Part shown: one piece after another, positions 1 to 11,716 of the stretch
How positions within the stretch are numbered: position 1 is the stretch's first letter
How the letters are laid out: each line of letters starts with the position of its first letter
Assembly: GCA_037042915.1 (NCBI GenBank)
Contig: CM073195.1
Location: 3,472,001-3,536,000, forward strand
Length of the DNA stretch: 64,000 nucleotides
Direction: 5' to 3'
DNA from: Auricularia sp. M13
Lineage: Eukaryota; Basidiomycota; Agaricomycetes; Auriculariales; Auriculariaceae
Notes under the pieces: model-generated
Database searches by the model: none
Seen by the model: only the letters and a program-made list of their open reading frames with translations
Told to the model about the DNA's origin: nothing
Translations under genes and position numbers: made by a program

Positions 1-926
1 TCCTTGACCCGCGCGGATCCAGGGGAGGCCTGCGCCTGGAATATCGTGAGTTTCTAGTTACTGTATGGCCAATCGAGACCAGGACCTGGTACGACGGGAG
101 TAGAACTTGTCGCAGTCGTGGCAGAAGACGAAGGAAGCTCGAATGTGACCACAAACGGTAGCTTGATTCCAAGGTAGAAGGTGAGCACGCGTAAAAAATG
201 CAGCGTGTGCAATAGCGCTGCGTTGATATGCTCTGCCGGAAATCCTGCGCATTCCAATGAGTTAAAGCAAATGTAAATGTATAATGATGAACGCACTTCT
301 CATATCACCAGGCACAGGCAGCACCAGACCGCCAATACTCCACTCTCCGCCGCGAACTTGCTGTATCCGGAAGACATTGAGCAAGTGGTGCGCTAGCAGC
401 GCGCGCGTCTGGGCCAGCTCGTGCGCGAGCTTGACCGCTTTGGCTTGCTGTTGAGCCAGCGGGCTCAAAGTGCTGCTGTTGGGCGTCGGAGCCTGCTGGG
501 TACGCGCTGCGCTCAAGGCTTGCCGTCTGGCTGCTATTGACGCGCGCAGGTGCGAGACGCGAGTTCGTTCTGCAATACCGAGTCAGTTTAAGCGAATCTG
601 GGCATCAAGATATAACAGACTGCGCTCGTTGTCCTGGCGCACGCGGTCGCGCTCGGCTCTGCTGGCTGATATGGAGCGTTCGAGCGCCGCGCCGTCTGCG
701 CGCTCGAGCCGGCCGGGCTCGATAGCCTTGAGCATGTGCTCGCTGCGCTGGACGACGGCGGACAACTCGGAAGAAAGACGGGCGTGGGCGTTCCGGAACT
801 CGCGCAAACTAAAAATGGCAAGCTTCAGCGCGGCCAGTGCATTAGCCAGGAGCGCACGCACTGAATGCGCAAGCAGTCGGCGCAGTAGAACTGCCGTTGT
901 CGTTGCTCGCATACTCGGCACTCCAT
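1..926 (-). CDS. Atg14/Vps38 (UVRAG)-like autophagy protein, 3' end cut by window
   Basis: The protein starts with a paired-cysteine motif, CRVCEQRQRQFYCADC, as in fungal Atg14. A coiled-coil segment follows (LRASIAARRQALSAA), then blocks such as IGGLVLPVPGDMR and FYLGIKLPF that are typical of the Atg14/UVRAG family. Proteins of this family are subunits of the class III PI3-kinase (Vps34) complex and direct it to autophagosome or endosome membranes. I resolve exons 926-862, 808-621, 569-297, 244-62 and one from about 35 or 29 to the left edge. Introns are 45-53 nt with GT-AG ends. ATG 926 is chosen because the cysteine motif begins directly there. Whether it is the Atg14 or the Vps38 paralogue cannot be told without the missing C-terminus. 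Confidence 0.8.
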
Positions 927-1216
927 CGCGTCCTGCGAGCACTGGGAATCATGTTGAGTATCGCGCTGGAGACTATGGGGCCTACTCACGATAGCAAATA
1001 TCCGTATGAGTGATAACAGGACAAAGAGCGCGCGTCGCTCGGAGCTAGCCGCCCTCGTTCTTGTGCCACCGGCGACCCTGTCATCTCTGAACCAAGTACT
1101 CACTTGCTGACAGGCCCTTTCTTGCACTTTCACGAATATGTCAATTCCAGCGTTTACTTTTTTTATACATTTAAATATTACACAGGTGAAACCATCGGCG
1201 TATTAGGAGGCTCCCG

Positions 1217-3903
1217 TCACCTTACCCTGGTCGACGCTCCTTCCGTTGAACACTGATCCACCATATCCTGCGGCAACGATAGACCCGCGGCTTCGGTTGG
1301 CATCGTGTAGAACTGAACAAGAAGGCCTATCGCCATGTGCCTGTAATTCATTCTGTGAGCATCAAGTCTACGGCGCGAAATCAAGGAAATGAAGATACCA
1401 CGAGATATCTAGTGTGGATCAACAGTTAAGCATGCAGCAGGCATTACTTCTCTGCAACCGAGTACTCACGACAGTGAAATGCCCAAGCTCCAGCTGGCTT
1501 GCTGTCAGCAACTGGACGCATGCACACTTAGTCCCAAACCGGGACATACGATTATTGGCCACAAAGCGCAGAACAGTCCACGTGAAACTTGGAATAAGAT
1601 GTGTGTCCCGCAAAAGCGGGTTTACGACATCGTCGACGTCTTGGCCTTGGTACCGTCCGTCTCCCGTGCCCATTATCCAGAATTTGTGGCCGTGAAGGTG
1701 GAATGGATGGTCCCCGTCATCTAATCGAGAGTTCCGAAGTAAGTACTGTGCATATCAATTACTGCGATAAACCGCGGCGCACCCAAGTTATCGATAATCA
1801 GGTCAATCACCTCAGAGTTGAGACTGGTGAGGATGAGCTGCGAGTTGTCGAAGGTGTTCGCGCCGACGGTGTCCGCCCCGAGATGGCTGAACAGCGTCGG
1901 CGAGCCCGACAGCGGCGTCCAACTCTGCGCACGCCGAAGAGTCAGATAATTGATCGCGTAAGTCCGCCAGAGACAACATTGATGTGAGAGCTCACCGTGC
2001 TGTTGATGAAAGCGAAGAAGCCGTTGTCGGCGGTGACCTGGAAGGAGACCGTGATCTTGTAGGTCCTACCAGTCACTTAGCTCCTGCAAGCTCAGGCAGT
2101 GATTGGCAACGTACAATGTCGCCTTTGGAGGGTGCTGCTTGGATGCGGGCCGCAACAACGCAGTGTCCATGAGCGTCAGGTTCTTGCCGGTCCCCGGATT
2201 GTTGTCGACAAGACCAGGATCCGGCATCGTGGAATTATCGACCCCGGTGTATTGAAGAACTCCGAGCGCGTTGCCGTTGAACCCGGGTTGGTCGTACTGA
2301 GGCTTCCATCAACACAGGGACGAAGAAATGCCAACGGGAGTCAGAGTACCGTGAACATGTCCTCTTGCACGACTGCGCGCATCCAGTACACTCCGGCAGT
2401 ATTATTCGTCGTGAGCAGCACGCTGTAACGTTGCGCGACGGAGACCTGTACTGCCTCAACGACATATGGTGCAACCTCAACGCCGTCCGTTTCGACGACG
2501 GTAAGGGGTGGCCATCGACGGAGAAGCGGACGTCGGCGAATGAGCCCGAATTGATGATTCGCAAGCGGTGGCTACGAGAAAAGTGAGTTTGACGGGCGCC
2601 ACGCGAGCCGGGAGAGGGTATACGCACGTAGCGTTAGGAGCCAGAGTCAATTTATAGTAAGTCCCGACCTGCGAGCCGTTTACGCCATATTGACCCATGC
2701 CATTGATGGTGCCCGTGTCCGGGACAGGCTCGTCTCCAGGAGTGCCGTCAATACCGCTAGGCTTGAGGAATAATGAGAGAAAGGAGGATGGTGGAGAGAA
2801 GAACGGTCGTACCGAAGTAAATGCAGCCAAGAGCTTGTCCGAAAATGTGTGATACATATCGCCAACCTGGATGAGCGAGTCCGTATCGTACGTTGGCGTG
2901 GACACGGTGGCGTTTGTTGGGTGTACGATGACTGCGAGGGCCGAAACATCAGCACAGCGGGATCGACAGACGAACGTGCGTGCCCACAGGCCCCAGTTAC
3001 ACCGTCTGTGTACTGTGTCATGTCTGTTGACCCGCATGTTAGTTGATTGCTGTATCCTGACTCGTTCCTGGCGTACAGTCTGCACCCGGGTGTCAGTAAA
3101 TGCGTCGTGACTTGAAATGTATTCAACGCACGGGAGCTGATCGATGAGAACTTGAGTTCAGGGTGCCGAGAACTTTGAGGAGACTTGTGTGAGACTTACT
3201 GCCACCACGTTGTTCCTGAGAAGTCGCCCAGCGTGAAGTTGTAGACGAGATCTTGACCAGGTGGGATTCCACACTGAAACGCATGAGAATGGTTTCCCCT
3301 CGCACGGTTTGAGGCGCACCTGGGTAATGCCATGTGTACCATCATAGAAAGGCGTACCACGCTGGTATAATCCGTGCCAGTGAATAGCACTAATAGACGT
3401 GAATTAGATCGAGGACAAAATAATTAACTTTGGATGGAACATGCGTTGCGTTTTGTGCGCGATTCATGACTCGAATAACGACACGATCATGTTGGTTGAC
3501 CTCTATTGTAGGCCCAGGCCATATATCTTGCGGTTCGAGACCATACTGTCAGTTTTTGTGGACGCGTTTGAGTTCAGCACGCACTGTTCACGACGACCAT
3601 GTCTTTTTCTACGCCAGCCGGTGCACCGCGTACGTTGGATATTGTGAAGTTATATTCACGAGTCTGTGGAGGATCCTTGGCCATGGCAGCTGCGCCCCTG
3701 ATGAAGAAAGCGTGTGAACCATTCTGTGCAGTGAGTTGGCTGGACAAGTTGCTCGTCGCGCCGGACGCTGCCGATGCATCCTTGTTCCTGTTTCGCAACC
3801 CGAGACCCAGCCCAAGCCCCAGGACCAACGCTAATAGCGCGACGCCAGCAACGAGCAAGATCACGATCGTATGAGCATGCTTGGACCTCTGGGCGGGTGC
3901 CAT
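1217..3903 (-). CDS. Membrane-anchored multicopper oxidase (laccase/ferroxidase type)
   Basis: A short cytoplasmic N-terminus is followed by a hydrophobic anchor at about residues 12-35, so this is a type II membrane or signal-anchor protein. Family blocks appear in order: YNFTISNVRGAPAGV, GPTIEVNQHDRVVIRV, the copper motif HWHG (about 3,371-3,382), HSH, the cupredoxin-2 block, HPFHLHGHKFW (about 1,675-1,715) and HCHISWHM near the end. All four copper-ligand motifs are therefore present. Such enzymes oxidise phenols or Fe(II) while reducing O2 to water. The gene has many introns. The HSH motif lies on a 19-nt exon (3150-3132), the next C-terminal region on a 24-nt exon (1493-1470), and HIS-W of the HCH motif on a 10-nt exon (1408-1399). 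The last exon is 1340-1217. Laccase versus ferroxidase cannot be decided here. Confidence 0.88.
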
Positions 3904-4142
3904 GACGGTCGCTGTAAGGCCCGGTCCGTGTCAAGTCAGTATATAGCACACGAGCAATTATAGAAGGACTTGCTTGAGAGCTGGAGCGCCCATCTGCGCT
4001 CATTGCGCCCGCCAATGGCATTCAGCACGTTCTATTCTATTGGCAGGCCTGACCACATGATCGTTGGAGCGCGCTTTCACCTGCTTTAAACGCGCATTCA
4101 TGTCTGCTGTCGTTGTCCGGAGCTCTCCCCTCGCTCCTCGCC
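3904..4142. promoter_or_regulatory. Divergent promoter between oxidase and acid phosphatase
   Basis: These 239 bp separate two start codons that point away from each other. A TATATA at 3940-3945 lies 37-42 bp upstream of the oxidase ATG and reads on both strands. Both products enter the secretory pathway, so shared control is possible, but this is inference. Confidence 0.5.
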
Positions 4143-6083
4143 ATGCGCGTCGCCGTCGCGTCTCTCGCTCTTGTGCTCGTTGCAGCTGCACCTACATTCG
4201 CAGCAATTGCCCAGAGCTTCTCGCCGCCATCGTCGAGCCCTACGAGCCAGTCAGGAAATTACACCGGGCAATCGAACAACACGCTCTCAAACGGCCCTCT
4301 TGTTCCCGGAAAAGCTTTCGATCGCTTTATTCAGATATGGTACGTGCGCAAAATTGATTGAAGATCTCAATCTTTACCGGCGGCGAGCTAGGCTCGAAAA
4401 CACGGACTTCGCAACCGCGGCGAGCTCCCCAGTGTTCCAGCGACTTGCGGCGCAGGGCATCACGCTCACGCAGTTCTATGCCCTCACACAGTAAGTACGG
4501 CTGTCCGAGTCGAGATGGATAGACACTGACGGGTGCAGCCCGTCTGAGCCCAACTACTGTGCTGGTTCGTCGCCGCCTCAGGGTTCCGCCCGTCCTGTCC
4601 CTGACTTTCACGTGTGCAGCTGCCGGGGGTGACTTCTTCGGCATGGGCGATGACAGCTTCTACGCCATCCCGAGCAATATCTCCACCATCGTCGACCTGT
4701 TGGACGCGAAGAGCATCTCTTGGGCCATGTACCAAGAGAACCTCCCCTTCGACGGCTTCTCGGGGTTCAACTACAGCCAGACGAACTACTTCAATGCGTC
4801 GGTCGGGAACTACGTCTATTATGTTCGGAAACACAACCCCGTCGCTTTTTATGACTCGGTGATGGGCAACGAGACTCGCGGTCTGCGCGTGCGCAACTGT
4901 TCGTAGGGCTCAGCAGCGTTCGAGCGCTCAGTCTCATTTGCTTACAGTCAACGACTTTGCAAATGACCTCAAATTGGACGCGCTTCCACAATGGTAGGCA
5001 CCTGGACTGCTCAAAATTTCAAATCACTGACCTAACTTGGTAGGATGTTTGTGACGCCAAATATGGTCTGTTTCCCGCACGTTCGCTAGGGAAAATACTT
5101 AAATAGTTTAGGTCAACGATGCGCATGATACGACGATAGACTTTGCGGCTGACTGGCTCAACTTCTGGCTGGTCCCGTTACTGGATAATGCGCAATTCAA
5201 CACGAACCGCACGCTGATTATGCTGACTTTTGACGAAAGGCAAGCCTTGCGCCTCAATATCTGTTCGCATCTGACCTGAACTCGCAGTGAAACCTCGCGC
5301 GAAGGGAATCGCATCTTTACGCTTCTTCTTGGCGGCGCGGTCCCGCGAAATCTGCACGGGACAAAAGACCCTCTATACTATACGCATTATTCCTCGTTGA
5401 GCACTGTGCAAAACAATTGGGGACTCGGCTCGCTCGGGCGCGGAGACACGAACAAGTTAGCCCATCATCGGCTTTGCTAGCAGTATAGCTGAATCCATCC
5501 AGGACCCTGGCCAACGTGTTTGAGCTCGTGGCCAACACTACCGGGTACAAGAACACGAACGTGACAGACCCCCCGCAGAACAACGAGTCCGCCACTATCC
5601 CCGGCCCTCTGAGTAGGCACGATCTCTCCCCCGTATACGCGATTCTCACATTCCGCCAGACCCGCGTTTATTCGTACCGTTCACTGCGCCGGACGTCAAT
5701 GCGACTGGGGCGGGCGGCGGGCCCGTGTTCGTCGGCCCAAACGTCGACATGAGCTTTACCCCAGCCAATCTACCCAAGCCAGTCAACCTAACGAAGTCTG
5801 GCTTCCCTTATTCTAGGGTATGTCGTGTCTGCGTCAGGAACGTTTTTTCTGATAGTCGCAGGATCCCGGTTTTGATTATTCTTCCGGCCATCTTGTCGTC
5901 ACCAATGGCGGAGATTTAGCTGGAGGAAACTCGACTTCTTCAGGTAACGGCGGTGGAAATGGTGGGTCTTCAGGCTCGGACACAGGGACCGACACTTCGT
6001 CCGCGCCGCGACGTCGGTCGCCTGAGTATCTTCTGCTTACGATAGTCGGAGCGATTGCATTCGTGTCAGCGTTCTTGCTGTAA
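4143..6083 (+). CDS. Secreted, GPI-anchored acid phosphatase (phosphoesterase family)
   Basis: A signal peptide (MRVAVASLALVLVAAA) is followed by family blocks of fungal acid phosphatases of the phosphoesterase superfamily: FQRLAAQGITLTQFYALT, HPSEPNY, TPNMVNDAHDTTIDFAADW and LIMLTFDE. The C-terminus is Ser/Gly-rich and ends in a hydrophobic tail (YLLLTIVGAIAFVSAFLL) with no charged residues after it, as expected for a GPI-anchor signal. Such enzymes release phosphate from organic esters at the cell surface. At least eight exons are visible; for example the first joins across 4339-4393 to give QIWLENTDF. The upstream extension in the same frame has no ATG, so 4143 is the start. The stop lies only 23 bp from the end of the convergent next gene. 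Confidence 0.87.
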
Positions 6084-6106
6084 ATCGAACGAGAGGGCAG
6101 TTACAA

Positions 6107-7689
6107 TCAATCGAACATTTTGAGATACTTCGCAGGCAGCGCAACAGTGCCATCAAGCCGCTCATACAGGCCCAGCCTCCCATTCACGCAGGCTAAGCTG
6201 AGCTTCATCCCCGGATGCTCCATAACGCGCTGGCGAACCTGGCGCAGCAGCTCTGCCAATTGCCTGTAGCTCTCCGCTTGCTTCTTCCGCGCCATCGCCA
6301 TCCTGTAGTACCCGGGTGTATACTTGCGCACGGTGGAGATGGCGCCGACTTTGTCGTAAAAGCCGACGTGCACCCGCTGCACTCCCGAGAGGAAAAGCTG
6401 GTCGCACAGCTCGTCCCAGCGTGGGAACCGCGTGTCGAAACAGGTAGTCAACTCGACGAGGTCCCGTTGCGCTACCTGACGACCTTCTGCAAGAACTCGG
6501 ATGACAGGCACTTCGGGCTCCCGCTGCTTCTCGCTTCGGCCCTCCCTCGGAGAAAACGAGGTATCATCATCCAAAAGATGAGAAATGTCGACAGAGCTGA
6601 CGCTTGTAGCTGCGGAGGGGTGCTCGTAGAACGAGAAGAGGGTGCTGGTTGGCGAACGCATGCCGTTGGAAAGTTCAGTGTCGCTCAGTGTTGCGCCGGG
6701 GCTCAGGGGCAATTCGTCGTGCTCCAGGGTCAAACCTTTGAGCAGATCTCCAAGCCTGCTGAATCCGACGGCATCCTGGGTCTCCTTTTCTACGCGGACA
6801 CCAGCGATTTCGTTGCTTGGCGTGGTCCGCAAATGCTTCGCTGCCGGCGAGCCTGGAGTCGCTTGCGGTGTTTCCTGGACACAGGCGTCGACCTCTGAAC
6901 GGACAAGCATTGTTATACCTTCCAATCGCTGATACAATAGACTTTTCTCAGCAAGCAAGTAGGCACTGCAGCATTGATTGAACGTACATATTTGACGATG
7001 CGATGGTGCCCCATAAACGGCATGTATGCTGTACCGTCGCGCTCATCTCTGGTAGCAGCACGCTCAAAGGCCAGTCCATGCCCATGAGCGTTCTTGATGT
7101 GAGGCTCGTTTGCGCGAAGCTCCCGTCGGGTCAACAGGATAGTCTTGTTCCCCGCCACATCCACGTCGACCCTGAATTCGCGTATCCATGCTGTATTTCC
7201 GCTGCTGCGTATCCAGCGAAGAAGTCTGCGCAGACTATTGCGAGCCGTGACAATATCGACTTTTGAGAGCGCATAGTCAGGGCGTTCCTGCCGGATCGAC
7301 GCGACGAGCGCGAGAAGTGGGTATTTCGGGACGGTGTCGGCGTTTTGGCGCTCGGCGACAGTATTGCTCTTGTCCCAGGGAAGGAGCTCGCCCACGCTGG
7401 GTTCGGACCAGATCGGCGGCATCCCTTCGCAGAACGGTTAACAAAATGTCACGAACACAACCGCACGCAGACCTGGAACGGCTATCATCGGAATTCCGGA
7501 CTCGTTGACCCAGCTGTACGAGCTGACGGCCTCGAGCTCGGCCAGTCGAATGTCAGCATCTGGGTTGCGACGAGGTTGAGCCAGGTCTGATAGCTGGAAG
7601 TCATGGAGCACTTCGCCCAGGCCGAGCGAAACATCCTCCTCGATAATAGCTTTGGATGGCTTGAGCTTGCTGGGTCTCTGGTGAAACAT
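6107..7689 (-). CDS. Conserved fungal protein of the 'geranylgeranyl pyrophosphate synthetase'-labelled family
   Basis: Family landmarks read in order: AVSSYSWVNE, VDIVTARNSLRRLLRWI, KTILLTRREL, GHGLAFERAAT, GHHRIVKY and LEGITMLVRSEVDACV, then a long low-complexity segment and a C-terminal block beginning DLVELTTCFDTRFPRWDEL. From memory this pattern matches a family very common in fungal genomes that is often annotated as geranylgeranyl pyrophosphate synthetase. No DDxxD prenyl-diphosphate motif is visible, so that label should not be taken as function. Three coding blocks are separated by introns near 7,450-7,421 and 6,998-6,950. An in-frame ATG at 7734 is an alternative start. It is tail-to-tail with the phosphatase gene. 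Confidence 0.72.
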
Positions 7690-7960
7690 TGCGGTCCGGA
7701 AGATGGTGAGACAGGCGCTGAAACACGTGTGCAAAGCGTTCGCGCGTTCAATGCAGGATCGGCACGCCTTCTTACTGAAACCACCAGTCTTTGCACAGAA
7801 GAATCCCCGTTACCAATGATAGCTGTCTGGAAGCTAATTTGAGAACCAGGCGCTTCAAAGCGGCAGGAGCGCACTCCAGTGAAAGCTCGAAGGCAAGACA
7901 TCGTTAGTCGAGGACTGCAGCAAGTTGCGCGGACGTAGACATAATAAAACGCAGCGGTTT

Positions 7961-8742
7961 ATGCCTCAGATAGGTATGGAGCATTGTATGAAAGTTGGGA
8001 ATTGGTCTGTTGACACCTTGACACCAAGATTGACCAAGATTCAAAGCCCGCCCTCAACTCTGACAATCTCAAAGCGTCGGATTTCACACGACATCCTCGC
8101 CGAGCGCTTACACTGCGATGAGGATATACTATCCAACCTTCAGGCGTACTGCGCGCGACTGCAAGCGGCTCGTCAATCCGCGGCTGTGACACTTATCGCC
8201 GCTCAGGCGCATCTGGAGACGCTCGACGAGGAGATAGCAAGTGTCAACGCCCGTTTGGAACCTCCCGCTCGCGTGTGCAGGAGTTGCGCATTCACCTGCC
8301 TTGCATGACCGCGCGCCTCCCCAACGGGCTGCTGGAAATTACACCAGTGGACTGGTACGACCAGGACGAGTTTCTGTCGACACTGCCGGAGTATGAGCGC
8401 AGCCGCGCGCTCTGGCCTTTTACCCTCTTCGCAGTCTGTAATGGCTGGCGCGAACTCGCATTGAAGACGCCGTCCCTTTGGTCGCTTATCACCACTCTGC
8501 TTCTATCGAGTGCCAACGCCGCTCAACTGCTTACCCTGGCGGAAACGCTTTGCCACCGGTCTCTAGCATCACCATTTGACATTCTTCTGTCCTGGAGCAA
8601 CTCGGCGTGGGACGAACGCTATACGGCTTCCATTCTTGAGACACTTGCTAAGGAATCTATGCGATGGAAAGGGTTCAATCTCAGTCTCCATCCAGGGCGT
8701 GGAAGACTCGTCCTACGTGCGTACGGCCTGAGTACAGTGTAG
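7961..8742 (+). CDS. F-box domain protein, probably truncated
   Basis: An N-terminal coiled coil (LQAYCARLQAARQ, AQAHLETLDEEIASVNARLEP) leads into RLPNGLLEI and then VCNGWRELALKTPSLW, the usual layout of the large Agaricomycete F-box family. F-box proteins recruit substrates to SCF ubiquitin ligases. The two parts lie in different frames that overlap around 8,275-8,308. A short intron (GT near 8241 to AG near 8279) or a frameshift would explain this. The ORF stops at 8742 with only about 140 residues after the F-box and few of the leucine-rich repeats usual in the family, so it may be a remnant. Confidence 0.6.
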
Positions 8743-9172
8743 CAGGCTGCTCACAGCGCTGCAGGCTGGGCGAATGTACCTGCTGGGCCCGTACCTCGCC
8801 TTCGCGTCGCTGGCTCGCAAGTCGGTGCGGTTCACGCTGCCGCTGTGCACTGTGCGCCGCGTCGAGCGCCTCAACTCGTGCACGGGGGCCTTCTCGCTCA
8901 GCCTGCTGCTCCGGCAAGGCCCAAGCTCATTCTGCAGCTGACGTCGCTGCGCCCGACGGCGGACGCCTTCTGCGCGCGCCTGCGCGACGCGCTCAAGATG
9001 CAGCTCCAGATGGGCAACATGCGCGCAATGAAGACGTTCGTTAAGACATGCTACTCCGAGTCGCTCGTCGCCTCCGGCAGCAACAGCGTCGAGAACGAGC
9101 GCGATGCGACCACGACGGCGCCCAGCAGTCCTAGCTCGGCGGGCTCGGCGGGGAGTCCATGTTTGCAATCGG
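8743..9172 (+). pseudogene. Fragment of a GRAM-domain TBC (Rab-GAP) gene
   Basis: Translation gives MYLLGPYLAFASLARKS, FTLPLCTVRRVERLN and, in another frame, QLTSLRPTADAFCARLRDAL and KTFVKTCYSE. These blocks are characteristic of the GRAM region of fungal TBC1D8/9-like Rab GTPase-activating proteins. The reading frame changes near 8925 without good splice sites. No TBC catalytic domain follows; instead the sequence passes into an acetyltransferase remnant. It is therefore a dispersed, decayed gene piece, probably brought here with the duplication that created the next feature. Confidence 0.55.
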
Positions 9173-9230
9173 TGCAGTCTGCGACAGAGAAGAGCACCGG
9201 CGCGACAGACGACAGACGATCCGTACTGCC

Positions 9231-10018
9231 AGTGTCTACACGCCACCAAGACATCGTCGCAAGGACGCAGCGTGTCGCATGATGCGGCTTCTTCATCGCG
9301 TCTTGGCAACGCCAGAGTCGCTCCCGCCGTTCCCTGCAGCGTGCGGCACACCACCTACCATTCTCCCGCCAGATTACAAACTCGGTGTGACCAGCGTGCT
9401 ATACAGCGATATCGGCGCAGAATTCAACGGCCTATGCGGCGATACGCGCGGGTGGATGGTAGACAGTCCAGTCAGCACTGCTTGGGAAGTGGCGAAGGTG
9501 CAAGAGGTGTTTGCTGCGTCCAGCGCACCGGACAAGCCAGCCACGATTCTCGGGAAGAATGACTTGGGAACAGTGTGGGCGCAGGACGGCGAACTGATGC
9601 GTGCAGACCGCACAGCGTCACCGTCATCGACGGCGACGATAACATTTGTGCCATGGCGTGGTGTCGGCGGCGTGCAAGTGTTCTGCAACGAATTTTTCCT
9701 CAGTATGGTCGGCAAGACTCTGAATGGATAGGTCGCGCGCATCTCTGCCGAGCAGGACGGATTGGCATATGCATCCTGGATAGTTGACAATTGGAGAGAG
9801 TGGAAGACACTCATCCTCAAGCGCATCCGATCCCAGTCCCCAGATCACTTCCGCACTCTCCTGCGTTCGGCGGTGCAGGTTGCGGCTGCCGCGACGGAGA
9901 ACCTACCAGAACGCCTATTAGTGTTGCGAAAGAGCGATGTCCGAACGACGCATCTGAACTGCCTCGCCTGGTACGGTCCTGGCGACAATGTCAAATGGCT
10001 CAACGAGAAGTGCGTTAC
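9231..10018 (+). pseudogene. LYC1-like N-acetyltransferase, decayed partial copy
   Basis: This is colinear with the intact gene downstream, beginning exactly at its fourth exon (AG before 9233: SVYTPPRHRRKDAACRMMRLL) and running to KWLNEK. The first three exons are absent; a GRAM-gene fragment lies there instead. An in-frame TAG occurs at 9729-9731 where the intact copy reads through. The acetyl-CoA loop reads RRKDAA rather than RRKGAA, so the glycine is lost. The last tiny exon (FVWC-stop) is not found after 10,018. All three points say this copy is non-functional. Confidence 0.75.
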
Positions 10019-10361
10019 TTTCAGCTTAAAATGGACAGCGTGTAGAGCACCAAGCCACATCTTGAAGGTTTGCATGGGGTTGTACAGTATTTCAGGCGTA
10101 CGCGTTCAACGTTCAGCGCTCAGCGCTCAGCTTTGACGATGCTGAAAGTGTTACTCGATCCACGGCGCCAATATACTACCTACCTCATTGAATATTTATG
10201 TACTACTGGATGTGTCGCCCATTGTACAACATCGATTTAATCCAGCATTGGGTGGATGATTTGCCCAGGATTTGCCCCATCAAGAACTAAGGATTTGACG
10301 CCGTGGCATTGTGGTGATCACCGGCGATCCGGCACGAGTGGCCCGTTCTCCCTCGACCACA

Positions 10362-11716
10362 ATGAGCGACACCGTCGATCTCTCGCAATATACGCTGTTC
10401 CCGGCCACTCCAGAACAAGTGCGCGAGTCGAGAACCCGTACTCACGCGCAATGGGGACGCGGCACCCGGCTGGAAGACTACCTCGAGAGAGATGCCAGGC
10501 TCGATGTCTTCGAGCATGCCGCCAACGGGCGACTTGTCACTTGGTAGGCTGCCCAAAGGAGATAGTCTATTGCACCTGAGGGAAAATTCCAGGGTCCTCG
10601 CACCGTTGTCAGACCCCAAGACGCTTGATTTCTTGTGTTCCTGCGAGACGTGAGTGTGCGGTCGCCTCAAGGGTTCGCTGGCTCATCGAAGCCTAGCTAT
10701 CGTCGGGAAGGCTTCGTTCGCATCCCAGGGGAAGCGAATCCCAGAGAGGAGACGATGTTCGGAGTAGCCAGGTATAGCAGAAGTATGCCAGTGAAGTACC
10801 TGGCGAAACTGAGCATGCGGTCAGTGTCTACACGCCACCAGAACACCGGCGCAAGGGCGCAGCGCGTCGCATGATGCGGCTTTTGCATCGGGTCCTCGCA
10901 GCGCCAGAGTCACTCCCGGCGTTTCCGACCGCATGGGGCACTGCGCCTCCCCAGCTTCCAGAAGGCCACAAGTTTGGTGTCGCCAGTGTGTTGTACAGCG
11001 ATGTTGGCGGCGGTTTCTACAGCATCTGCGGCCCGAGCGAGAATACCGCAGGATGGGTCGTCGACAGTCCGGTTGGCACTGTGTGGGATGTGTCCAAGGC
11101 GAAGCAGTTGTTTGCCGAAACGGGCACGCGCGATAAACTAGCAACTGTTCTCGCGATGGGTGACCTGGAGCAGGTGTGGGAGCAGGATGCTAAGCTCCTC
11201 CGGAAGGAGCTCGCGGAATCATCATCAGAGACGGTCGCGAGCCTGACCTACGTCCCGTGGCGCGGTGTTGGGGCCTTCCAGGTGCACCGGAACGCCTATT
11301 TCCTGGAGACACAGGGCAAGGCGGCCCTGAAAGACTGGGGCGCGCGTATCTCCTCTGAGACGGAGGATCTGGCGTTTGCGACGTGGACGATGGATGTGGA
11401 ACTCGACTTGAAGACGCTCATCTTCACGCGCATCCGGGCCAAATCGCCAGACCATTTTCGTGCGCTCTTGTATATCGCAGTCCAGACGGCGTCTACGAAC
11501 GGCCTGCGCTTTGTGGAGACGTGGAATTTGCCCGAACATTTGCTGGACGTTGCGACACAGCTTGGCGGGAAGACTGAGACCCGCACAGAGCATCTGAATA
11601 GCATCGCGTGGTATGGTCCTGGCGACGGCGTCAGATGGTTGAACAACGAAAAGTGAGTCTCTTTTAATTGGATCATGCGCTCGAAGCTGAGTTGTTGTAG
11701 GTTTGTCTGGTGTTGA
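10362..11716 (+). CDS. LYC1-like GNAT-fold N-acetyltransferase
   Basis: The protein matches the fungal LYC1 family (lysine N-acetyltransferase of yeasts, GNAT fold). Blocks include LFPATPEQVRESRTRTHAQWG at the N-terminus, VLAPLSDPKTLDFLCSCET, the acetyl-CoA loop YTPPEHRRKGAARRMMRLL, and a C-terminus ending NEKFVWC. Exons are 10362-10543, 10593-10649, 10697-10771, 10825-11652 and 11701-11716, all with GT-AG ends. The last exon codes for only five residues. It probably acetylates a small amine or amino acid such as lysine; the substrate is inferred from the family name only. It is the intact member of a tandem pair. Confidence 0.8.

Noticed and set aside
6215-6898. 227-codon plus-strand frame opposite the conserved minus-strand gene
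   Set aside because: The minus strand carries the recognised family motifs and intron signals; the plus frame has none.
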